Shown: one piece after another, positions 41,961 to 52,400 of the stretch
Layout of the letters: every line of letters begins with the position of its first letter
Numbering within the stretch: position 1 is the stretch's first letter
From: Saprospiraceae bacterium
Lineage (GTDB): Bacteria > Bacteroidota > Bacteroidia > Chitinophagales > Saprospiraceae
Length of the DNA stretch: 64,000 nucleotides
Assembly: GCA_019187225.1 (NCBI GenBank)
Contig: JABAQQ010000005.1
Location: 172,060-236,059, forward strand
Direction of reading: 5' to 3'
Position numbers and translations under genes: made by a program
The notes under the pieces: generated by a model
Told to the model about the DNA's origin: nothing
The model's input: the letters and a program-made list of their open reading frames with translations, nothing else
The model's database searches: none

Positions 41961-43370
41961 TCACCCTTCCAATTTTCCCAACAGCCACTCCCGCTCCGCC
42001 ACCGATTCCGTCTGGCGAATGGCTTTTGCCAGCGCGGCGCGTTTGGATCGCCCGGCATGGACCGTTTTGGCGAGTTTTTTCGTGAATTTTACCAAGTTCA
42101 GATAATTCTCCCGGTGATAACCGAGGTTTTTTTGCCGGCGCAGGAATGCCTTGAAGCTGTCAAGCAGGCTGGCCAGCGACAGCCATTCGCCCAATTCGAA
42201 ATAGCTGCGCAACAACATTTTACGCGCATCCAGCTGGATAAAAGTGTCGGAAAAATCCACTTCCCGCAGCAATTCAAGCACGGCGCGGTAGTCAGAGCGG
42301 CGGAAATGAAAACCCGCCAGCGCGTAGCGGTAAATGTTGTCGCGTTCGGCGGACGGCAGCGCCTCGTGGGCGGTTTCGAGAAAATGCAGAGCCCAGTCGT
42401 GTGCACCCGTGAGTTGCGCGAGATTCTGGATGTTGATGTAGGTATGTCGCGGCAGCAAGCCGTTTTCGTGGAGAATGCCCAGTTCCAGCGCCTCGCGGTA
42501 GAGTTCGAAGGCTTCGAGCGTGTAGGCGCGTTCGCCGCGATTGTGCCGGCGGATGGCAAAATTGATGGCTGTCATGTAAAGGTCGCGGTATTCAGCGGGT
42601 GGGAACAGATTGCGGTGGGTGCGCAGCAAGGTTTTAAGTTGCTGAAAATTTTCCTCGTTTTCCGGTTCGCGAAGTGCGGTCAGCCCCGCGTGCATTAAGG
42701 CCAGGGCGGGATTGTCCTGTTCCGGTACGGTTGCGACAGCTTCGAGTGCAGCTTCGGCAAGCGGGAGCGGCGGCAGCGCTTCACGGTAGTAAGATTGCAG
42801 CGAACGGGTGGCGCCGGCCCATTTGAGGTGTTCGAGCAGGTAAAAGTTGGTCAAACTTTCCGTCACAGCGGGCAGATTGGTTTGTTTACCGCCGCTTTGC
42901 AGGAGTTGGTGCGCAAAAATTTCATTTTGAAGTTGGTACTCGAACAGCCAAAAACCCGCGTTGCGGTGCGGCGTGTCGTGGTGGTCGCGCAACAGTTCGG
43001 CGGCATTTTTTTCAAAATGACGCTCCAGACCGCGTTTGCGGAAAGCGCGGCATCTGAACAGGCGATTTTGAAACCGGTCGGACAGCAATTCTTCACAGGC
43101 CATGAATTGCTCTAACAGTTCGACAAAAAAGCTGGCTAAGTAGTTGAATTGCAACCTGTCCCATGATTTGCCGGGATAAACGACAGCAAAAACCTGCTCC
43201 TTTTCGAGCACGGCGAGTGTACCGGAAACCGAATGCTCGGCCAGCAAACGGTACAATGCCTGTACGTCGGCGCGGCGATTGAAGTAGGGCGACTGGAGAA
43301 ATTTGCCGAAACGCGCCACGTCTTTAGGCGAAAGCGGTTGAAAAAGGTGCAAAGCCAAGGTATCTTTCAT
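41961..43370 (-). CDS. conserved-type cytosolic protein of unknown function
   Basis: 469 residues from ATG 43370; an in-frame ATG at 43454 would add a spurious leucine-rich lead. No signal peptide or membrane segment. The protein is helical and rich in Leu, Ala, Arg and Phe, with repeated helix pairs ([42 protein letters not shown]) that resemble a TPR-like solenoid. Motifs [13 protein letters not shown] and [13 protein letters not shown] near the N-terminus look family-specific, but I cannot name the family. It is upstream of icmF on the same strand with a 92-base gap, so a shared transcript is possible. Divergent from the T9SS gene at 43591. Confidence 0.7.
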   Translation of the reverse strand: MKDTLALHLFQPLSPKDVARFGKFLQSPYFNRRADVQALYRLLAEHSVSGTLAVLEKEQVFAVVYPGKSWDRLQFNYLASFFVELLEQFMACEELLSDRFQNRLFRCRAFRKRGLERHFEKNAAELLRDHHDTPHRNAGFWLFEYQLQNEIFAHQLLQSGGKQTNLPAVTESLTNFYLLEHLKWAGATRSLQSYYREALPPLPLAEAALEAVATVPEQDNPALALMHAGLTALREPENEENFQQLKTLLRTHRNLFPPAEYRDLYMTAINFAIRRHNRGERAYTLEAFELYREALELGILHENGLLPRHTYINIQNLAQLTGAHDWALHFLETAHEALPSAERDNIYRYALAGFHFRRSDYRAVLELLREVDFSDTFIQLDARKMLLRSYFELGEWLSLASLLDSFKAFLRRQKNLGYHRENYLNLVKFTKKLAKTVHAGRSKRAALAKAIRQTESVAEREWLLGKLEG

Positions 43371-43590
43371 TTTGATTTGTGCCGTTTTTTGATCAAAAAT
43401 TGAGGAATTGAGGAGAGCTAACAAGATTAATAAATACCTCAAAATCAGCACCAATCAACTTTCATCGCCCCCAATATACCTTTATCAACCCTAAAAAACA
43501 TCCATATCATTTTTTGATTGAAAGATAAATCTGTTGCTTTTTTTGCTGCCTGGCCCCCTCACTTTTGTACCGAAAAAAGAAATCGAAAAA

Positions 43591-46455
43591 ATGAATAGAC
43601 ACTGCCTTTATCTGACCATCGCGGCTTGCTGGCTGCTGAACCTGACCACCGTTGCTGCACAATCGTTTTTAAAATTTTACGACCCCGTCCAAAACTGGTG
43701 GGATCTGAACCCGCAAACGGTTTTTCTTTACCCAAATGGCGATTTCGGTGTTGCCATGCGACAAGGAAACGCCGCCGTGGCATTTTTGCGGACTGACGCC
43801 AACGGCGCGCAATTGTCATTCACCGGGGAGGTAATGCCGGAAAACCGGCCGCATTTCCGCGAGCTGGACGGTTCAGTGGTCACTGCTTCCTCCCTGGCAG
43901 ATTCGCTCGTCGTCTGGAAACGAAATCCCGCGCAGGATACCGTTTGGCGCACGGATGTGCAGTTGGCGCAGGGAATTCTTGGGCTGCAAGTTTGGCGTGT
44001 GGAAGAGAGCAATGCCGGAGAGATATTCGTGACAGGCTACTACTACACCAGCGGGTCGAATCATTTTTATTACTACACAACAAAATTCGCCCCGGACGGC
44101 TCGTTCCTGTGGAAAAACGCAGTGACGACGAACGATTATTCATTTACTTATGGAGTGGCGCCCGATGGCTTGGGAGGTTGTTTGTCGGGTTGGCCTATCT
44201 ATGACACTGTTAACCTCGTTAATTACAGCCTACTTACGCGCTATCTTCCGGATGGCTCCGTTGCCTGGCATTCCAAAACCTACCCGAATTTGGGACTGAA
44301 CGATGTGGGATATGGCACCAACGATGCCGGCCAAAGCCTTATCGTGCAGTCGGAATATAGCCAAGGCAACGACTCGACGTGGTTGCTGTTGCTTGGCCCC
44401 ACGGGCGACACCGTCTGGCACCGCTACATGGGCGGCGTTCCGGAAATGTGCCAACTGAGAGCAAGTTTGGTGTTGCCGGTTGGAAACGAAGGATTTTATG
44501 TACTGGGCATCAATTTTTTGGACAATTTGAACCAACTCAACGCTACGGTGGCGAAAGTGAACGCTGACGGCAGCGTCGCCTGGACGCATTCATTCCCCAA
44601 TTTGCCGCTGGGCGAAATACGTTTTACAGCCGGTCGGGTTCTGTCAGATGGAAGCCTGGTAGCAGCAGGCCGGCGCGGCGACAACAAAATCGCACTGCTG
44701 AAACTGACGCCCGACGGCGACCTGGACAGTTATCAAAACGCTGTGGAAGGCAGGGTTGTACACGACGACAATGAAAATTGCGCAATAGACAGCGGAGAAA
44801 TATCGCTGCAAAACTGGATTGTGACGGCAAAGGGACCGGATTATACTTTGTATGGCACCACTGATGCGACGGGGCACTACCGCATTCCCTTCATCGACAC
44901 CGGAACGTATCAGATATTCCTCTTTGCGCCCAATTACCTCTGGCAATCCTGCCCCGATACGGCGACCATCACTTTCCCGGTCAGCGGACAGCCGCTCACC
45001 GATACCATTGATTTCGCGGTGCAGGCGCCGATTGATTGCCCGCTGCTGGAGGTGGATGTCTCCGCTCCTTCCTTCCGCCGCTGCTGGCAGCAAACCGTCA
45101 GTGCGAAGGTTTGCAATTGGGGGATCACGCCGGCCATTCCTGCGCAACTGCGCATTGCATTCGACCCGCTGATTTCACTCACCACCGCTTCCTATCCTTA
45201 TACCCTGGAGGGGGACACCATCGTATTCACCTTCGACACGCTCGAACCATTGGAATGCAGGGTTGTCGCCATGGCCGTGTTGGTCTCTTGCGATGCCGTG
45301 TTGGGTCAGACACTCTGTATCACCGCCCATGCCTTGCCGGATTCCATTTGTCTTTCGTCTTCCGACGACTGGTTGGGAGCGAGTATCGAGGTCGGCGGTG
45401 TGTGCGACGGCGACTCAGTGCGGCTGCGCGTCACCAACAACGGTTTCGCGCCCACCTCGCAACCCGTTGATTTTGTGATCATCGACGACCATGTCATCAC
45501 CCGGCAAGGCTCCGCTCAACTGTCGCCCGGCCAGACGAAAGAGGAAACGGTACCGGCCAACGGGCACACCTGGCGGATTGTAGCCGGGCAGGAACCGGGG
45601 CATCCTTTCGGCGATCAGGATCCGACGGTGGCAGTGGAAGGCTGCACGGTGACCGGAAATTTCACGACCGGTATGCTCAACCTTTTCGCCAATTACAGCG
45701 GCAATGGTTTTGAAGATATCCTATGCCTTGAGGTCATCAACAGCTACGACCCGAATGACAAAACGGGTTATCCGCTCGGCGTGGACGCCCCGCACTGCAT
45801 CGAAGCCGGCCAGGAAATGGAATACCTCATCCGCTTCCAGAATACCGGTACGGACACGGCTTTCCGGGTCGAAATACGGGATACGTTGTCACCCTGGCTC
45901 AACCCGGCGAGCATCCGCATGGGCTCAGCCAGTCATCCGTACACCTGGAGTTTGAGTGGCACGGGCGCGTTGTCGGTTTTGTTCGACGGCATCATGTTGC
46001 CCGATTCCAATGTGAACGAACCCGCTTCACACGGCTTTGTGTCGTTCCGCATCGCGCAACAAACGGGAAATCCTGTTGGCGCCGTTCTCTTCAACCAGGC
46101 GGCCATCTATTTCGACGACAATGCGCTGGTGCTGACCAATACCACGCATCACACGATTTGTGAAGATTTTCTGGAAATAAACCTTGTGAATGCTTCTGAC
46201 CTTCCGGTTATCAGTCAAAAAATGCAGGTTTTCCCCAATCCGGCCGCATCTTCGGTGTACATCAGTCTGCAGGACGCAGCAGTCAAAAACAGGGAGGTCA
46301 TTTTGCGCGACGCCTTCGGACGCGTCGTTCGGCGGACGGATTTCAGCGCACCGACGCTCGAACTCCGACGCGAAGGACTCGTTTCAGGTGTATATTTTGT
46401 TGAAATGCTGGAAAACGGCGTGCGGGTGGCGGCGGAGAAGGTGGTTTGGCAGTGA
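43591..46455 (+). CDS. T9SS-sorted surface protein with SdrD-like and DUF7619-type domains
   Basis: 954-residue secreted protein. Start 43591 (not 43534) places a signal peptide at once (HCLYLTIAACWLLNLTTVAAQ). The N-terminal half (about 25-390) looks like a beta-propeller with repeats such as VAKVNADGSVAWTHSF and LLKLTPDGDLDSY. An SdrD-B-like Ig domain follows (about 400-475, VEGRVVHDDNENCAID). Further Ig-like modules precede a DUF7619-type domain (about 725-865) beginning SYDPNDKTGYP and ending NQAAIYFDDN. A T9SS type A sorting domain closes it (MQVFPNPAASSVYIS). Surface-exposed or released; ligand unknown. Its stop lies 2 bases from the stop of the converging giant protease gene. Confidence 0.87.
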   Translation: MNRHCLYLTIAACWLLNLTTVAAQSFLKFYDPVQNWWDLNPQTVFLYPNGDFGVAMRQGNAAVAFLRTDANGAQLSFTGEVMPENRPHFRELDGSVVTASSLADSLVVWKRNPAQDTVWRTDVQLAQGILGLQVWRVEESNAGEIFVTGYYYTSGSNHFYYYTTKFAPDGSFLWKNAVTTNDYSFTYGVAPDGLGGCLSGWPIYDTVNLVNYSLLTRYLPDGSVAWHSKTYPNLGLNDVGYGTNDAGQSLIVQSEYSQGNDSTWLLLLGPTGDTVWHRYMGGVPEMCQLRASLVLPVGNEGFYVLGINFLDNLNQLNATVAKVNADGSVAWTHSFPNLPLGEIRFTAGRVLSDGSLVAAGRRGDNKIALLKLTPDGDLDSYQNAVEGRVVHDDNENCAIDSGEISLQNWIVTAKGPDYTLYGTTDATGHYRIPFIDTGTYQIFLFAPNYLWQSCPDTATITFPVSGQPLTDTIDFAVQAPIDCPLLEVDVSAPSFRRCWQQTVSAKVCNWGITPAIPAQLRIAFDPLISLTTASYPYTLEGDTIVFTFDTLEPLECRVVAMAVLVSCDAVLGQTLCITAHALPDSICLSSSDDWLGASIEVGGVCDGDSVRLRVTNNGFAPTSQPVDFVIIDDHVITRQGSAQLSPGQTKEETVPANGHTWRIVAGQEPGHPFGDQDPTVAVEGCTVTGNFTTGMLNLFANYSGNGFEDILCLEVINSYDPNDKTGYPLGVDAPHCIEAGQEMEYLIRFQNTGTDTAFRVEIRDTLSPWLNPASIRMGSASHPYTWSLSGTGALSVLFDGIMLPDSNVNEPASHGFVSFRIAQQTGNPVGAVLFNQAAIYFDDNALVLTNTTHHTICEDFLEINLVNASDLPVISQKMQVFPNPAASSVYISLQDAAVKNREVILRDAFGRVVRRTDFSAPTLELRREGLVSGVYFVEMLENGVRVAAEKVVWQ

Positions 46456-46457
46456 TG

Positions 46458-49400
46458 CTACCGCAGCACCGTCACATCCCCCTTCATTTTTTTCCGTGTG
46501 CCATCGCCGAGTTCGACCTCCAGCAAATAGACATAAACACCCGGCAAAACCGCCTTCCCGCGCGCAGTTCCGTCCCAGCCAACAGTGCCGTCTGCTGCGA
46601 AGTGCTCCCGGCGGAACATCAATCCGCCCCAGCGGTCGTAGATCTCCATCGAGACCACTTCGCGCACACCCTGAAGAGCGAACACCGTGAACAAATCGTT
46701 GCCGTTACTGCTACCCGGTCGCAGGGCATTGGATATGAACACGCCGGGGTCCTCTTTTTCCACCCGGATGCGGATGCTGTCGGAAACCGAACATCCCTGC
46801 GCATTTTGGATGGTCAATGTATAGGTGATGGACGCAAGAGGTGTCGCCACAGGATGAGCACAATCAAAACAATCGAGGTATTGCGCGGGCGACCAGGCAT
46901 AACTCAGATTGCCTCCGCCGGTCAGGGGCGACAATTGCACCGGTTGGCCGGGCTGGACAAGGGTGTCGCCCGGCAGTTCGAGGAACAAGAGCGGCGGAGT
47001 TGGAAGGGTAAGCGTTTTTTCCGCCCTACAACCAAGACTGTCGCGGATGCGGAGGATATAATCTCCGGCAGCCAGTTGGTAAAACTCGCCAACACCCTGA
47101 AAATCAGAACCGTTCAGGCTGTATTCTAATCCCGTCGTGGCGGTAACATCTACAATCGAGCCGTTCGATTCGCCGGGACAGACGGGGGGCGACCATTCCA
47201 ATACGGCATCGGGTAAGGGATTTGTTTCCATCACGACCGTGTGCGTCGAATCGCAGCCGCCCGTTGCCGTGAACGTTTGACTGAACGCGCCCGCCTGATT
47301 TTGCCACTGGCCGAAAATCAAGGCCGAATCGCCTGCGCAGATCGAACGGCTCTCCGTCGTTTGCAAGGCCGGCAAAACATTGAGCGCGACCGTGTGCGTC
47401 GAATCGCAGCCGCCCGTTGCCGTGAGCGTTTGACTGAACGCGCCCGCCTGATTTTGCCACTGGCCGAAAATCAAGGCCGAATCGCCCGCGCAGATCGAAC
47501 GGCTCTCCGAGGTTTGCAAGGCCGGCAAAACATCGAGCGCGATCGTGTGCGTCGAATCGCAGCCGCCCGTTGCCGTGAACGTTTGACTGAACGCGCCCGC
47601 CTGATTTTGCCACTGGCCGAAAATCAAGGCCGAATCGCCTGCGCAAATTGAACGGCTCTCCGTCGTTTGCAAGGCCGGCAAAACATCGAGCGCGACCGTG
47701 TGCGTCGAATCGCAGCCGCCCATTGCCGTGAACGTTTGACTGAACGCGCCCGCCTGACTTTGCCACTGGCCGAAAATCAAGGCCGAATCGCCCGTGCAGA
47801 TCGTCTGATTTTCAGCAGTTTGTACGACAGGAAGCATTGCCACGGCCACGTTTAGCACTGAGTCGCAACCGGTGGCAGACGGCAGATAAATCACCTGCAA
47901 ACTTCCAGCAGGGATCGCAGTGCCGTGTATGCTCAAAGTTTCGCCTGCACATGCCGCCGTATCCAACTGTATTTGCACGACCTGTCCTATGGTGACCTTT
48001 ATAGAATCCGTGCTGTAACATCCCAACGCCGTCTTCGCAACGACGGTGTAGGTCACATCGGCTGATGGTTGTGCGCCGGGATTGCCGCAGGTCGAACACG
48101 AAAGGCCATTTACCGGAAACCATTGATATTCAACAAACCCTGGTACGTTGAATTGAAGCGTCCCACCTCCGCACAAGATGGTATCGGCGCCCAGTTCGAT
48201 TACCGTCGCTGCGTCCACCGTCACCGATACGGTATCGCTGTACACATTGCCGCATACGTCCCTGGCTTCCACCCAGTAAATGCCCGGCTCATAAACGGTT
48301 ATAATGGGTTCGGTGGTCAAATCGGACCATTTGTACGATTCAAACCCGGGACCGGCATCGAACGTCCATACGCCGTTCTGGCAGACCGTCACGTCCGGCC
48401 CGAGATCCGGCGGCAGCGGCGGTGGCAGTGGAAGGTCAATGGCAGCCATGTTGTTCGAATAATCGCATTCTGCAATGCTGCTTACCGGGAAATCGGCGGA
48501 AAGGTCGAAAGGTGTTGCCTGATTGCCGTTGTCATTGACAACCAGGTATATGTGTTGCGCGCCGGGTGGCGCAGGCAAGGCTATTTCGAAAGACAAACAG
48601 GAATCCGGTTTGATATCCAGGGGAAGAGCGGGGATATGTGGCAATGCAGCAGTAGTTGAAGTGGTCGGGTCTGCGGCATACAGGCGAAGCGGCGTTTCGG
48701 CCGGGATGTCGGTGCTGCCCTTGTTACATATCCGGGCGGTAAAGATCAGGGTATCGCCGTTGCATCTCATAGCATCCAGGCTCACGCCGGCGTCGGGTAG
48801 AAAGACGAACGGATTGAAATTGTTGTCGTATTTGGAAGGTTGGCCGAGGAACAGGTTGTACGGCCTTTTCCCCGAACCTGGCCCCGGAAGTTCGAAGTGA
48901 CTTGGCTGTTGCGTTTTGGGAATGGAAAGATCGTCGTTAATACTCACTGGATAATAATTGAACTGATTCCACAACGGGCGGGCCGGCGCCCAGGGAACGC
49001 CAAGTGCGACGTCGGCTTCCAGCACGACAATGCTTTCATTGACAAGATTGACTGTAGAAGGCGCTTGCGGGCGCCCGATCAACACCACTTCAGCCTGACC
49101 GTCGTTGTCCGCATCCGCTACCGTAGGGTATTGGTCTAAGTAGCTGCTTGCAATGGAAAAGGAGAACCAGCTGCGTTTGCTGTTGACGCCGGGAGGAAAA
49201 GGGGCTGGTCCGCCGTACAGGATGCTCAGGGAATCCAGATCGCGGACTACCACCTCGGCAAATCCGTCGTTGTTAAAATCAAAAAGCGCCGCAGAAGTGA
49301 ACCCGGAACCGGCTGGTGGCTGCAAAGTCCACCACCAGGGAGTGGCGGGGGTTTGGTTGGCAGCGTTGATATTGAGCGCATATACTCTGTTACCCCAGGC

Positions 49401-52400
49401 GCACACCACCATCTCCGGCAAATCCGTTGCCACGCCACTTAATTTATCGTCGTACACATTTCCCACTGCCACCAATCCCGCGTATGGCGAGCCGAAGGTG
49501 GGCAGCGGGATAAATTTGACCAACCCATTTTTATTCCAGATATAAACGCCCATATTTCCCGACCGCCTGCCGGTGACAAGTATATCCAGAATACCGTCGA
49601 GGTCAACGTCGCCCACAGTGGTATGACCGTCGGTATAGGTCGCTATGGGTGGCATGTTGGACAAGTCGCGCTGTTTCTTGATTTCCACGGGGTCGCCGTC
49701 CGAGGGGTCGAGGTCAACAGAGTAGATCGCGTAGCCTGCCGCGATTTCAAGTCCTTCGCAATCCGGGTCGCCTGCGCAGTCAATGGGACTTAACAAATCG
49801 GCGGCTATGGAACAGGAAGTTCGGTCGTCGTGCGTTTCCCTTCCGCTAGGTACCGTTGATGTGGGCGCCGTCCGTCGAAGCGCCGGATTGCCCGGCGTAC
49901 TGAAATCGAACCAAAACACCTCGTTGCCAAGGTAAATTTCCGAAATGCCGTTGGCATCAAAATCTGCCAGCAGGGGTTTGGAAGAGCGATTCAGTAAAGT
50001 TGTGTCGGTCGAAACCGCCATCAATGTCATGACCGGATTGGCATCGGGTTGATAATTGTTATAAACCCTCATGTGGTGGTCGGCGCAAATTACGGCCAGT
50101 TCGGGGATACCGTCGCCATCGAGATCACCGATAGCAGGAGTGGTAGGGTGGAAAGCGGACAAACGCTCGGGTATGATCAATTTCCGGGGGGTAGCGGCGT
50201 CGCTGCCGTCGCCGCGAAAAATGAGCAATTCGTCGGTGGTCTGTCTGGCAACCCATTTGCCCGCGACGATTTCCGGCATATTGTCCTGTTTGGGATTGAG
50301 GTTGGCTGCCACAGGCGTGAAGCCAATGAAAGCAGTATTACCCGGACTCGCCCAGTCTAATTTTCCGGCTATTCGGGTGTCAGGAGGCACTATCGTATCA
50401 ATGCGGATGCACTCAGGCAGGTCGTCGCAAGGGCAATCGCTCGCATCGAAGCAGTCCACATAGCCGTCGGAGTCGTCGTCGAGGCCGTTGCCGCATATTT
50501 CGGGGCAGGCGTTGGCGGCGCACAAGGTCTCCAGCGGAACAGAGATATTTTGAGTGGTCGTGTTCAGGGTCGCCGAACCCACCGGCGCGGCATTCAACGG
50601 GGCGGGCATAAAAGTGGAAAGCGTCCAGGCCGGTACGGAGGCGGTTATGTCCGGCTGGTCGTGCGCGCAATCTTCCGGCGTAGCGGGCGCAACAGGTGTT
50701 TTGAACAAATACAAGTCATCGCCATGAAATCCCTGGCAGGCCATCGCCACGATTTGACCTCCATTGATCAGCACTTCCACCCCGTCCCATTCGGGCAAAA
50801 GCACGGTATTTTTCGCCCAGTCAATGTTTCCGCTTTTGTCAATTTTTAAAAACACCATCCGGCCGTCGTCCTGTGCCGAAGTAAAATAGCCGAAAGTCAG
50901 CAGGTAGCCATCGGACAAGACGTTGATGTTGACTTTATCGGCGTGGGAGTAATAAGACAACATGCCGCCGATATTGAATGACTTCACTTCCAATGGATTG
51001 CCGTCGAGATCGGTTTTTGTAAAAAAGATGGTGTTGCCATCGGCGCCCGTCAGCAAAATATCGTCGCCGTCGCGGGCTACGTCCGTCCACTCCACAAAAG
51101 CCAACGGCGCAAAATCGAATTGTTTGCTCCAGACAAGCGCGCCGGTCATGTCGAATTTTGCCAGCATGGGTTTGAAACCAATGGCTCCGGTGTAATGGTA
51201 GCCCGCTCCGTAAATAAAATTGCCGGCCGGAACGGTGGCCTTCACAAGCGGCGCCGTTCCGATGGAATAATTTTTCTGACTCAGGATGTTCCCGTCTGCG
51301 GGATTGATTTCCAGTACGATCGCCTGATCGGTCGGCAATTGCTGTGCCGTGCCCGTCACCCGGCCCCAGATCCAGTAATGCTGGGTCGCGGGATGTTCTT
51401 CGATTTTCCAGACAAACATCGGTTGGGGCAACATCAATCTCTTGCTCCAGGCAACCTGACCGGTAGCGTAGTTGATTTTTTCCATAAAGCAATTGTTGAT
51501 GCTGTTGCCCGACAAATTCGAGCGCAAAACAAGAACGTGGCCATCGCTACTGACCGAAAAATCGCTGATCCCGGAGACTACGTTCTGCTGAACAATGTTC
51601 CAGTGTTGCGTGACAACTCCCATAGGCGAAAAACGGACGAAATGCTGGTTGGCATAATCCAATACGGCGCCGGCCAACATATCGCCACCGGGCAACTGCA
51701 CGAACCCGCCGCCGAACGATCCTGAGCTCGCGTTCAAATCCAGTTTTTTCCACCAGGATTCGAAGCACTGGTTGGTATCTGCGACCTCGATAAGCCGACA
51801 TGTTTGCTGCTGGCAAAAGCCGTTCGATGCGTTCAGACAAATAGAATAGGAGCCCGGCCCCGGAATGGGGATCGCAACGGAAGCGGCGCTGCCAACCGGC
51901 ATGCCGTTCAGGAGCCATTCATACAGTGTGGCGCCGCTGCCGGTATAAGTGCAGGTAATGGTCTCGCCCGGAGCAGGATTCGGTTTGTCTGCGCTGAAAC
52001 TTACCACCACCGGGCATACGACAAAAAAAGTATCGGCAGCGAAATCGGTACAACTTGGGTCGCTTCCCCAAACTTTCAACAGAACAACCTGTGTGCCCGC
52101 ATTGGCCAGGACGTAATTTAAATTGGCCGAAGTGCCAACGACGTTCCCGTTGACCGTCCATTCGTAGTTCGCGCCGTTAACGGAGGTGTTGGTAAAATTG
52201 ACCACTGTGCCGGCCGGCAAGGTTCCGCTTGCCGAAGCGGAAAAAGACGCCGTCACCGGAGCGATGCAGGGATCGTTGCAACCCTGAGACAGTAGCAAAC
52301 TCTGCCGCGCGCCCAGCAGAAAAAACTCCATCCGGTCGCTCTGGCCCTGCGTGAAGGCATTGTAACAATCCCAGGTCGCATAGTCCATGTAATTGATGGT

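Noticed and set aside
47104-47766. 220-codon frame with striking internal repeats on the minus strand
   Set aside because: Another frame of the 153-base repeats of the giant protease; the protease frame explains the DNA.
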